From: Engraulis encrasicolus | Taxonomy: Eukaryota; Chordata; Actinopteri; Clupeiformes; Engraulidae | Length of the DNA stretch: 64,000 nucleotides | NCBI RefSeq assembly: GCF_034702125.1 | Contig: NC_085880.1 | Span: forward strand, 42,505,385 to 42,569,384 | Direction of reading: 5' to 3' | The notes under the pieces: generated by a model | The model's input: only the letters and a program-made list of their open reading frames with translations | What the model was told of the DNA's origin: nothing | Database searches by the model: none | Part shown: piece after piece, positions 1 through 52,350 of the stretch | Position numbering within the stretch: position 1 is the first letter of the stretch | Layout of the letters: each line of letters opens with the position of its first letter | Program-made: the position numbers and the translations under genes

Positions 1-764
1 ACCTGGCCGCCATATTTTGGGCCGTCTGTCTGCTTCTCCTCTGCGTGAGCAACTCTCACTTGAGGTCGTACAGTATTTCCTCCTGCCATAAACAACTACA
101 CATGAAAAGAGAGCTTTGGTTTTGTTTGTTGGTGTTTCTTGTAGCCTATGTGCGGCGTTAAACTGCAGTTCAGGATCAGCCGGGAGGCACTGTTCGACTG
201 CTTGCCCTTCTGACATTTGACTCTGGAGTCATTTTTATTGTTTTTTTCCCACTTCAAACCATTAGAAATAGGAGTCATTATGTGCTGTATTGGGAGATGC
301 CCCCTTGTTTTGCCATTGGTTGTAATATATAGAAGGTCAAATTCGCTGTGAGATGGACTGTGTGAGTACAAAGGGTTATTCTCTCCCTCTTTCCTACTGA
401 CCTTTGTGCCCTCACTGTCTTATGAAGCGTTGTCATTCATCAAGCGCTCGTAAATTTAAGGTTGGCAAAATCCCTTTTCAGAAAACGTAGGCAAGAATGA
501 ATGTTCTTCATTGGGGAGGGGGATTCACAATTTCGATTTTTATCCCTCGTCAACAATGGCTATAATGTCATCTTCCCCCAGAAGAGAGAGCAGATGTTAC
601 TTTTGGGCGGACTCCAAGATAGTTATGAATAGCTCAGTGCGTATGTGGATACACACACACAGACAGACACATGCATGTTTTAATGGGGAGGGAATGATGT
701 ATCATCAGTCATTCTGTAACGATTTGAAATATTTTGGAGGTTTATGTTTGGTTATACAACTTTA
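1..764. other. col21a1 intron, nothing recognised
   Basis: No Gly-X-Y exon, inverted ends or tandem unit seen in this leading stretch. Confidence 0.4.
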
Positions 765-900
765 ACTACTTTGTGCAGAGCCTATATTTTAACCTTACTG
801 TCACCAAAATTTTAATGGCGAAGTTTTATCCGTATCTCAGTCTTATCTGCAGAGAGTGAACAGGCCTGCCGACAGGCCCATCTGCACAAAAAGAGTTTTT
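765..900 (+). mobile_element. Dispersed MITE-like repeat, family A
   Basis: Starts tttgtgcaga and ends tctgcacaaa (inverted), with a core taaccttactgtcaccaaaat and cctgccgacaggcccatctg. Related copies occur at 5840-5960, 20150-20300 (minus strand) and 28420-28830 (split by another insertion), so this is a multi-copy element. Confidence 0.6.
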
Positions 901-1070
901 AAGCCTTAAAATTACATTTGTAAAATCATTTTTATCAATGTGTTTTGCTTTGCCATATCACAGGGCAATAATCGTATGTTTGGAGACTCTCTTCTCATGG
1001 TACACAATTCAGCGTCCAACCTCTGTACATGAAGTAGAACTACTGTAGAACTACATATATTTTATACTAA

Positions 1071-1400
1071 AGCCTGGCTCAAACTACACGATTGTCAGCC
1101 CGATTCTCGGCTGAAAACCCCCCTTACGACAATCGCTGGAACGTTACCCCCCAGGGCCATCGCAAGCGATTGTCGGGAAAGATGCGACATTCTAAGATAG
1201 AACTTTGGCAGCTCAAAGAGTCGCCGATCGCAAATTGTTGAAATCAAACACTGTTTGAAATTTGCGACTGGAAATAGAACGTCGGGCATTGTCTCGGTGG
1301 CTGCGAGCAGATTGACAGTTGCGATTCTCTTCTAGTGTGCGGTGCACCCCGACCCCAAAATCGCACACACAGTCGCTAGTCGTGTAGTTTGAGCCTGGCT
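1071..1400. mobile_element. Harbinger-like MITE
   Basis: Terminal inverted repeats AGCCTGGCTCAAACTACACG at the left and its near-perfect complement ending at 1400, flanked by TAA (1068-1070 and 1401-1403). A TWA-type 3-bp duplication is typical of PIF/Harbinger elements. No coding capacity. Confidence 0.7.
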
Positions 1401-1417
1401 TAAAGTTGTTGATACTA

Positions 1418-1915
1418 CACAGTGTGTCTCAAATGGCACACTTGTGCACTTCAGGCTCTACTGTATGTTTCAGTGCATAGGACGCTCACATTGAAAATTC
1501 AGTGCACTGAAAGTACCTGATTGTTGCCCGAATAATGGGCAAAACGCAGTGTGTGAACGATGGACAATGTGTACTAAACAGCCACCGTGTTGTTAACGTA
1601 ACAGAAGAAATTTAACATTCGGTTCAGTAGAAGAGTTTTGTCAGTCTCTTATTTATGTAGGCCCAAGTGATATTGCTGAGATGACCAACCTTTTCATGTC
1701 AAGCCAAGTATTGTACCATTTGAGGTGAAGGAAATGCAAATACAAGCACGAGACACTATGAAATGTAAACAGTAGCCAACCGATATTTTGGCGAGCTAAT
1801 GCCATCACGTTAGTGGTCTTAACCATGACACTATGCACTAAAGACCTCAGTGCACTGTGTGCACTATACACTAAACGCTAGTGCACTGACACAAGTTCAC
1901 CATTTGAGACATGTG
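1418..1915. mobile_element. Non-autonomous DNA transposon, about 0.5 kb
   Basis: Imperfect inverted ends share gtctcaaatgg and acttgtg (left 1418-1449, right 1883-1915). The interior has no recognisable protein. It lies 17 bp from the previous MITE. Confidence 0.55.
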
Positions 1916-2656
1916 AATTGTTTGATTATAGAACTACATCCTGCACATAGTTTAGTTTCATAGGAAAGCTATACAACACTGCTTTAAAAGCACAAAATCA
2001 CTGTCCCAACTTATATGAAGTGCCAAAACATTCCTAATGGCGCCATCAGACTGTGTGTGGAATATGATGGGCAGTTAGTGTGTAACATGAGAGAGTATTT
2101 TTTGGGCCTATACCCAGTGTGTCAACCATCTCACACTATAGATCGTAACTACTATAATTGTCTGGCAGCTTTAGTAGATGTGCACAAGCTATTTTTTAAA
2201 CTCTGTTAAGAGTGTAATTTAATAACTTGTCTTATCAAGGGCCTGAGGATCAGGCCTCCTAGTGCTTCCCCCACAGCTGTGCGGCAGAGATATTAAGTCT
2301 AATAGATTAATGTGTTTCATATGTCTCTTTGACAGCCTAATTTATGAAGTATACAGCTCTTGGCTCCAAAGTCTAACATAGCTCATGAAAATCAAAGTAT
2401 GAAGTATGAATTGATTTTGATTTTGATAGTGATGGAAAATACTACTCAATTGCTTTTCGATCCCACGTTGTTCCAAGAAATGTTGAAAGTTGAAAGTGTT
2501 GGGGCGAAAACAAGATGCCTGATTGAAGAGCTCATCAACATGGAAATGTAACATCTTAGAGTAATGATCATCAACTTGAGGATATATCTCCATGATCATC
2601 ATCCTTGCAGTTACACAGCACTGACAGAGATCAGCATACGGGACCGGATTAGCGCA

Positions 2657-2766
2657 CAGGCTAGATACTGTATGGCTGCAACCTAGGGCCCCCCACCTGC
2701 CAGGGGGCCCCTACAGGCTAGATACTGTATGGCTGCAGCCTAGGGCCCCCCACCTGCCAGGGGGTC
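2657..2766 (+). repeat. Two-copy 57-bp tandem repeat
   Basis: caggctagatactgtatggc ... ccccccacctgccaggggg occurs twice with a 57-bp period; one copy has gcaacc and the other gcagcc. Confidence 0.85.
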
Positions 2767-2857
2767 GCCGGTTGTCCAAAAGTCAGAAATCGTAGAATTG
2801 TGACAAGATGCAATATTGAAAAATGAATCTGTAATGTTGAGTGCAGTTTTAAGTAAG

Positions 2858-3000
2858 GGTTAACGTTCGGCGAGAAGGTCGCTACCGTGGAATAGCAGCA
2901 CGACAGAGAGAATCTTTAGACCCCGACGCGGAGCGGAGGGGTCTTGTTCTCTCTGAAGTGCTGCTATTCCACAAAGCGACCGACTCGCCGAAAGTTAACC
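2858..3000. mobile_element. Foldback (hairpin) element, 143 bp
   Basis: Nearly palindromic over its whole length: ggttaacgttcggcgag, ggtcgct, gtggaatagcagcac and agagagaa on the left match ttctctct, gtgctgctattccac, agcgacc and ctcgccgaaagttaacc on the right. The loop is about 35 bp between gacccc and ggggtc. Confidence 0.75.
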
Positions 3001-3129
3001 CGCTTATTATATGGATATACTTAAATGATTCACACATGCGGGGACATTTCTTTAGACCTATTTAATGTTAAGATTGTTGCTGCGCAAAACAAAACAGTGC
3101 CGTTGTGGAACACCGCTAGGCAACAGCTA

Positions 3130-3400
3130 GGTAGGCTAGCCAGGACAACAGGTGTTGTCTATCACAGCAGCTGATTAGAGTGACAAAAGACCGGACCCCC
3201 TGCGGAGTGATATGAAACATTCGCTTTAGCCACTGACTTGTATACAAGCCAGTGGCTTTAGCAGTGAACGTCTTGTTGCCATTGACAGCGGTAGCCAGGA
3301 CAACGGGTGCTGTCTATCACAGCAGCTGATTAGAGTCTTGTTGAAAAGTTGCTTTAGCAGTGAAAAGTCTTGTTGCCATTGACAGCGGTCTGTTATAGAC
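3130..3400 (+). repeat. Internally duplicated repeat
   Basis: The segment tagccaggacaac.ggtg.tgtctatcacagcagctgattagag occurs at 3137 and 3290, and cttgttgccattgacagcggt at 3270 and 3370. A palindrome agccactgacttgtatacaa lies at about 3228-3260. It is probably the decayed body of a larger mobile element that also carried the hairpin at 2858-3000. Confidence 0.5.
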
Positions 3401-3687
3401 CAACCCGTCCGTTATCGAAAAATAACAGACGTCCGAACGTTGGGGAGCCCCGTTGAAATGAATGGAGCATTCGACAGATGACGTCACAACCATATAATAA
3501 ATCGTATTAATACCCCTCTCCACAACTGGCAAATACAGTATGTTATCTTTAATTCCTAGTTTTTAGTTATGACACTGTCTGTGTAATTTCGTCATTTGCC
3601 TTCCAGGGGGGCCTACATTAACCAGTAGCCTAGGGGCCCCAGGCCTTCTTAAACTCCCCGCCTTGTCAGCATACATGTGCATACATA

Positions 3688-3850
3688 CAGGGTGCGATTT
3701 GTAGGGGGGATGGGGGGGATTTCCCCTCTTCTGGTTTTGATATTGTTACTTTTTCTACACGATTTTAATCATAGTTTAATTTAACTCATTGATATTGCTT
3801 GAAATCTGAAACATATCCCCCCTTCTGGTTTTCTGACAAATCGCACCCTG
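3688..3850. mobile_element. hAT-like MITE with perfect 8-bp target duplication
   Basis: Perfect 15-bp inverted ends CAGGGTGCGATTTGT / ACAAATCGCACCCTG, flanked by CATACATA at 3680-3687 and 3851-3858. It is 163 bp and non-coding. It ends 143 bp before col21a1 window exon 1. Confidence 0.9.
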
Positions 3851-3993
3851 CATACATATGCATACATTTACATAATACCCTGTGCTCAGTCTCAAACACA
3901 CAGATGTAAAGATGAACTCTTACCATATGTTGTTCTACGATGAGCTCTTTCCCAAGTGACTTGACTCTCTGCTCCTTCTTGTCACTACCAAAG

Positions 3994-45216
<41,223 letters not shown>

Positions 45217-46060
45217 GTTCATCATCATCACAGTACTCTCTCACAAGATGCGGATGTTGTTGCCGGAAAAAAACAAAAAAAACGACCAATCACCACTCTT
45301 GGGGGAGACGACGAGGTGCTTTTGTGTACACTTTAAAAAAAGATTTAAAAAAAAAGAAAAAACAGGAACAGAATGGAAGAAAATACCGCAAATCTTTCCA
45401 ATCTCAGGAAGATCTCATTTATTGTCAGGGTTTCCTCACTCTGGGAACCTGAGAGTACCTCTAACTGTATAAAATACAAACAGATCCGTTGTGTGAGTGC
45501 ATTTCTATCATATTTAAAGCAACACCACAAACATGAACAAGCACTCCACCTCCTCTTTTGTTTAAAATCCATTCGCTTTCTTTTAAGTCATTTGCTTACG
45601 GTGAATGAATAATGGTGAGCTACGCTGTTTTGCTTCATGAGTGCAGTGGTGGAATTGGGTTGTACTACAACAGGCCAAGAAGTAGTTTGGAGAGATTTCT
45701 ACCTAAGACCTCACCCTCTTGCTATAGGCCCATCCCCATGGCCGGCATGTCTGTTTCCTTGCTATCTAGCTCCCCCTAATGGATGGTGCCAGTAGAGCAT
45801 CTGTCATCACAGCATGTGAGAATGGAATTCCAACCATTTATTTACATTCTGCCTCTGTCCAGATTGGCATCATTGACGTGCTTTGCCAAACGTTCTCTTC
45901 ATGTAATTGCTTTTCTTCATTTGTTTGTTTGTTTATTTGTTTGTTATTCATGGAAAGCTCTTTCACTCCAGTACGGATCAGCAGATTGCGTCATGCTTGT
46001 GTTTTTCTATTTACTCATGTCCGTTTTCACCCATTAAATAAACACCACCTTTCCACTGTA
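45217..46060 (+). promoter_or_regulatory. col21a1: col21a1 3' UTR with polyadenylation signal
   Basis: Follows the stop codon. An AATAAA is at 46037-46042, followed 10-35 bases later by a T/GT-rich stretch (ctgtatggtgttttt), the usual downstream element, so cleavage is expected near 46055-46065. ATTAAA variants near 46605 and 46621 could make a longer form. The exact end is inferred. Confidence 0.55.
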
Positions 46061-47133
46061 TGGTGTTTTTACTTTAATTTTTTTGGTTTACTTTAAGTCC
46101 AATTCTTTGCCTATTAAAACAGGCTTTAGCCAAGCATTGCATTAAAGCTGATATTGCGATGAGACCCATCTTAAATGTAATGATGATAGTCAACTCCGAT
46201 GATCAGTCGTGATATGAGCCAGATCATGTTCATCAATATTGCCACCCACACTTTGCCTGAATGCAATGTTCAAATATTTATTATCTATGTATGAGTTATA
46301 TGTCTTTTCATAAATAGGCTAGCCGTTTTTCAAGCTATACCATTGGTGTGAACTACAGTGGTCGGCTTACTGTGCATCTCTCTGCATCATCATCAACTGT
46401 TTGAAGTGCATGCCATCAAGTGTGAATCGATCTGATACCTTGTTTCTTGCTTTACATGCCATGCCCATTACTGTTTGTTGTTATTTATAAGAAGAAAAAA
46501 ACCTGAATTCGATTATTGCTTTTTACCATTTTCATTTCTTGCCTAATTTTATTCAGGCTTCAACTGTGTTTGAACGAGTTTTGTATTGCCTTTTTGATAT
46601 TATTAATTAAAACATTTTTTATTAAATTGAAATTCTTCTTTCATTCTGTCTGGTTCAGTCATGTATAACACGAAAGATAGTATGCTCCCCTCAGGAAAAT
46701 TAGAAAATAATCAAACTATGGTAATTTTAATTTAATTAACCATGAAGGATTTTATCCTGAAATTGGAAACTCAACAAGTTTTATTAATTTGCGCTATGAC
46801 TCTTTCATATCAATGGGACTATGGTTTAGTGCTGCTGGCATTTGCCTAAGGTATTTGTCTTGGCATTCAAGACCTTCAAGACATTGAGCATGTAGAAGAA
46901 TACTAATCCAAAGTAGAAGTGAGCTAGATAACGAGAGTGTGTGCATGAACCTGGGGCTATAGGCATTCAAGTGTTGCCTTTACAACATGTATTATGTGTA
47001 TATGTATTATATGTCTTACAATATTATAACTAATGGATCTGGTAAAAGCGTACATCATTATTTTAAAAAAGCATATATTATAGTATTATATATGTATTAC
47101 AATATTAGAACTATTGGATAGATCTAGTAAAAG

Positions 47134-47292
<159 letters not shown>

Positions 47293-48839
47293 TCACTCAA
47301 TTTTATGAGCATCTACCACAAGCAATTGTGGCTTCTGTCTAATTGCTCAACATGCATATCATATGGTTTCAAAATCTGCAGTGCTAAATGATGCACTATG
47401 CTGAAAGATGCCGTCGTCGCTTGTAATGACGCCCATGGACACTAGATGCCACTGTGCACTAGTTTTGCACGCCTGGGACTCCCCTACTACATCCCATTAT
47501 AAATGAATCATAGCCTATATTAGAGACCGGAATAAAATTCCTGTTGGTTCTCGTGTGTGGTACCCTGTGCTACGTGAAATTGAACCCATCAAGATGACCG
47601 GTCTATGTTGTGCGCAAATGCGTGAAAGGTAAGAATATGGATATGGATACTTTATGAAGAAGAGATTATGCTACCTCTACCCCCTCAAAACAGCGGCACT
47701 GAAACATTCTGTTGATAAACAACTCAGGTGGCTAACAACAAGGTAATCACAAAGTCATGGCTGCGTCAAATGCCAAATGACAAGCCGCCAATTGCTTCAG
47801 AGAGGAAATTGTAAAACTCGGGGACACATCATAGTTGGCTGAGAGCGCACAGTCTGGTTAAATGTACGACTACTACTATACCTACACCTTTTAAGGTGTT
47901 ACGTGTGAGGATACTGTGGGTGCAAAATAGGCCTACATAAATGCAGGCAATAGGCTACGTATCTCCCACACGCAGGAGGGGACGTATGGCTTGCAGGAGA
48001 CTGCCGCAGTTTGAACAATGGTCAGTGACCATGAACATGCCCCGAGGAAGGGCAGGTGTTGAGAACGTTTCACTGGGTGGGACACAACATTCAGTAAAGC
48101 CCCTGTATTTGGTTACCAGAACCTGTTCAAGCTTAAATGATCTGGGCAAGGCAAAGTTTGCCATGTCACCGAGTTGTTTGGATAAGGTGCAGTTAAAGTG
48201 GATAGGAAAAAAAAGTTTCGCGCGCTCAGAACGTATATGGACTGTAAAACAACAGTTACCTTTACGCGTACAAAGGACGATAAATTAACTTTGTTTGTTG
48301 TTGAAGAGAAATCTGTCATCGTGTACAATATATACTCACATTTTACGCCAAGGACGTGTTTGAGCCGTTTGAGTGTAGGCTACCTTTCAAACGAGCGGCG
48401 CAGTATTTTTCTTTGACTAATTAGCGGTGGTTTCGGATTTCAAGTGTCTCCCCTTTCACAGTAGAAGAGAGATGCCGTATTCATCCTCATGTCACCGAAG
48501 TTTTATTGCGGCCGGCCGCTAGAGGTAGATACCAAAAACCCCTGTGTGGGATGGACTACTGGTGTCGACACATTTCCCAGGGATGAAGTTCGCTGGCTCA
48601 AAAACTTTAGCTGTTGTGTGTGCAGGGTTCTTGTACTCCACATCAGCAGCCTCGAGCTACCTGTTCTGTTCTCACGTGCTCAAGCGGCCACTCAGTAGTC
48701 TTCTCATCTTAAAATTTATTTATAAGTATAGGCCATATCTCTAAGAGGATTTTCTCTTACAAACATTTTTTTTAACTCACTAAGAAACAATCTATTGTTT
48801 TAGTGATGTGATGTAACTTTGAGTAACTTTTTACAGCAA
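47293..48839. other. Intergenic stretch upstream of bmp5, no repeat or gene recognised
   Basis: Mostly unique sequence without inverted ends or tandem units that I could see. The bmp5 promoter should lie in its right part, but no core promoter motif stands out. 46061-47133 is likewise AT-rich and featureless apart from possible late polyadenylation signals. Confidence 0.4.
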
Positions 48840-49104
48840 AGGATGGGATCCAGGAAGCAGGGGACAGTTGCTCTGAACTAGACTTTCTGCAGGTGATCTG
48901 AGGCGTCACTGGAAACAGGTGAAAAGAGCACATTCTGGGAGACTGCTCATGCTTGTTGTTGATTCATTTGGGATGTGAGGACCTGACCTGCGCTACTTAC
49001 AGTGTTTGAAAGCCCAAGGAGAGTCAAGAAGTTGTAACTTATGGTTTTTGTGCTGTCATGGAAGTCGGCAAGAGATTATAGATTTGTTTTTAACGAGAAT
49101 AAAG
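48840..49104 (+). promoter_or_regulatory. bmp5: bmp5 5' leader with upstream ORFs
   Basis: The transcription start is not defined by the sequence. Within the last 135 bases before the start codon are a start-stop ATGTGA at 48973, a 28-codon ORF 49041-49127 that overlaps the bmp5 ATG in another frame, and a 7-codon ORF 49058-49081 with a good context (G at -3 and +4). Such an arrangement is expected to lower initiation at the main ATG; this is inference. No clear TATA box was identified. Confidence 0.45.
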
Positions 49105-49609
49105 ATGAAAGCCTTGACACAATTTGACCAGGCCACATTTGGACTACTGTGGAGTTGCCTTGGTTTTCTTCAGTGCGTTTACTGTGGTTTGGGAGACAAC
49201 CATGTGCATTCCAGCTTTATTTACAGAAGGTTGCGTAACCACGAGAGAAGAGAGATTCAAAGAGAAATTCTCTCGATTTTGGGTTTGCCACATCGTCCCA
49301 GGCCCTTTTCCCCGGGAAAACAAGCCTCATCTGCTCCTCTGTTCATGCTTGACTTGTATAATGCCATGGCGACCGAGGAGGAAGACGGAATATTTGAGGC
49401 GACAACAGGCAAAGGTTTTAGTGGGAAAGTGGCGCATGGAAACTCGCGCAAAGGATTCTATAGTTCTGCTCCACATCATGGATATACCCGAGTCGCGCAG
49501 CCTTACCGCGCGGCGGCCCCACTCACGAGTCCAAGTCCACCTCTAGCAACTTCTCACGACACCAGCTTTCTAAACGACGCCGACATGGTCATGAGTTTTG
49601 TTAATTTAG
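49105..49609 (+). CDS. bmp5: bmp5 exon 1 (signal peptide and N-terminal prodomain)
   Basis: 168 codons plus one base; the donor is gtgagt. The ATG at 49105 is the first in-frame ATG: the frame is open upstream to about 49006 but only with a TTG there. It has A at -3. The product starts [20 protein letters not shown], with a hydrophobic core [16 protein letters not shown] and likely cleavage just before GLGDN. Residues 100-140 ([16 protein letters not shown] and onward) are the poorly conserved prodomain linker. The exon ends at SFVNL, the usual BMP5/6/7/8 junction. Confidence 0.95.
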
Positions 49610-52310
49610 GTGAGTATGTTGTGACAAGCGCTTTCCGTTCCGTGTGCACCCTTGACTGCGCTCGTGCGCCTTTGTGCGCCTTTTGTGCGCAAAAGCGAGT
49701 AGGGGTCATTTCTCGTTTTCCAAAAACAACCAGACAAGGGATCAGTAATTTCAGCGGCAATGTAAATACTAACTTTTGTCTTGCCATTTTCCATGCCAAG
49801 CTTGCAACTAGGTCAGAATATAAATATTAAGATATTTTTTACTAACCATTCAACAAACCTTGTGTGTCTTGCAGTGCATTAACAATTAACAAAAAAATAT
49901 TTGAAATATAGGTCTATGTTGTGTAACTAGTCCATGGTGAAAAATATCCGTAAAGATCAAGTCATTCCCACCTGACATCTGGCCCTTGCCTTCAACATTA
50001 CCACTGAGAGAACATGTGGTCCCCAGTAAGAGAAAGATGTAACATGGTGATCCAATGCAGGGCTACCATGTTGTAGCATTTGTTTCAAACATGTTACAGT
50101 ATGTTAGAAAATGATCTTCCCAATTTGAGGTCCAAGACCACACATTTATGGTAGGCTACATACAGCCCCAAAGTAACTATACAATATTGTGTTTGAAATG
50201 ACTCAATGGAACATTCACAACCTACAATATGGTGTTAGATGCATTACTCATTTATGAAAGTAATAAGAGAAAGAATGGTTATTTTCGTTGGTCAAGGAGC
50301 CTTGTTTGTTGTAGGACGGTATACAGATAGGGACATTTCCCTTTTGTGCTTTAAAAGATCCTCATAAAAATTTAATTGACCACAAGCCACTGCAGTCATG
50401 ATCATTTCCCCTCTGGCACAATGTCTGGGGTTGCTCTGCTCTGGAGGTTTTGGTCTTCGGTGAGTTTGTGAGAAACAATGCAAACAAACAGCTTAAAATA
50501 ACCAACCCGGGTCGCTCTCTCATGCTGGTAAAACATCAAGTGTGCGAGGAGGATGAGAAAGAAGTTCTTGCAGCATGAATTGCAGCATTCCATAATATTC
50601 CCTAAAAGTACATTTCCTCTTAAATAGAAATTTAAAAAATTGTAGAAATAAGAATGGTCTAACTGACCCCGTTAACTTCAGGGTTTCATGCGCTTGTTTT
50701 TAAATGCATTTTATTCTTCATCTTTGCTTTTCTTAATCTCTATTTATACATGTAGACAGTACAATGTGAAATCGTCAATTCTCTGCATACTGTTCTTCAC
50801 TGAATGAAACCATTCTAAAAATAAAATTATAGCATAACAAGGACGACATATTTCTGTAGTGGCCAACGTAGTCTTAAAACACACAACCCTCCAATTTACT
50901 TGTGCAGCGTAATCACTAGTTGCATGTTACTTTATGACTTTACTCTTCTCCCTCTTTCAGTGAGACGCCAGCTATATTTGCTGTACAAAAAAAAGAAAAA
51001 GAAGAAGAATATGGAGTGTGGAGTGATATCCGTAAGATTTTTGAATGCTGATGAAACGCTTTGTGTGTACGTTAGAGCGCGAGCGGCACGATGATAAGCG
51101 TGATTAACACTCTACAGGTTCAGTAGCCGTGACCTTTCACCCCGCAGTTCATACAAACTTATCGAATGACTGTCTGACCTGGGGATAATTTGCCTTAATT
51201 ACTTCCTGTTGTTAAGGAAAGGAAAGGGGTTGAGTTGAGTGAAGCCTGTTTCTTTTTTCTTTTTTTTCTTCTCTCCCTCCCACACACGGGCCCTCATGGC
51301 AGAAAGCCGTAATAAAAAAAGGAGCAAGCAGCTTTGTAATACCAGTAAGTGGTTCATTTACAGCTGGATATTGCTGTTTGTTCTTCGTCCATTAAAAAGG
51401 GGGTTGTGGTGCTTGTCCATGTACATTAAGGCTTGTTGAACCAGTCGAGGGCCCCCCAAATTGTTAGCTCAGTTGCGATGGCTGCCAGCCAGCCAACCCC
51501 CTTGGATTTGTAAGAGCTCAGAACAAGGACTTCCCGATAATCGATGATCAAAGAGGCATTCAGAGCGATATTTTAACCCTAATGGACAGTATTAAGGGGT
51601 GAAAATGGCTGCTGGCTGGGTGACGCAGGAGAGGTAAAGCCTTCACCTTGACTCTTTGCCATCTGCTTCGAGTTAGGAGCAGCGGGGCATGTGCTCTGTT
51701 GTGTTTGACAGCGTCGCACTTTTCAATTTAGAGACAATCACCCGCAACTGCCACATACGTACATTTCACTTCCCGCTTAGCCAAATGTTGTTGTGATACT
51801 TTGTAAACCAAGGCTTGTGAAAAATACTAAACTCAAACCATCTTCTCTTTTCCCCTCATCACGTTGCTCTTATACACAAAATCAGCCATGTAAAATGATA
51901 CTTTCTGACATGTGTTTGTCTGTGTTTACAGAAAGGGAGTGATCTGAATAAGTTCGGCAACATGCTCCGACAACTGTTATTCCAATGCAATGTTCTAATG
52001 TAATCTTGCGTAAACATTTACAAAAGATGCAATCAAAATCTTTTTTGGGACCCAGCCGACCGGCTTCATTAGAAGGTCTTTGTGTCTTCAACCAAAGGCC
52101 AAGAAGAAGGCCTCATCGTGCGCAGCCTGGGCCACAAAGTCATTTAGGAGAAGGAGGAGAAGGAGAGGAGAGGAGGAGAGGTTGCTGACCCCTTTCTCTG
52201 ATGCGTGATAGCATCCTCCATCCATCTACTGCTATCTCTTCACTTGCCAGCCCGTGTACGCAGCACCTCTGCTTGCAATTAGCGGAGAAGCAGGCGGGCA
52301 GCCGGGACTG

Positions 52311-52350
<40 letters not shown>

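Noticed and set aside
49006..49104. Upstream extension of the bmp5 reading frame
   Set aside because: The frame is open but the only candidate initiator there is TTG; the ATG at 49105 gives a signal peptide of the expected length.
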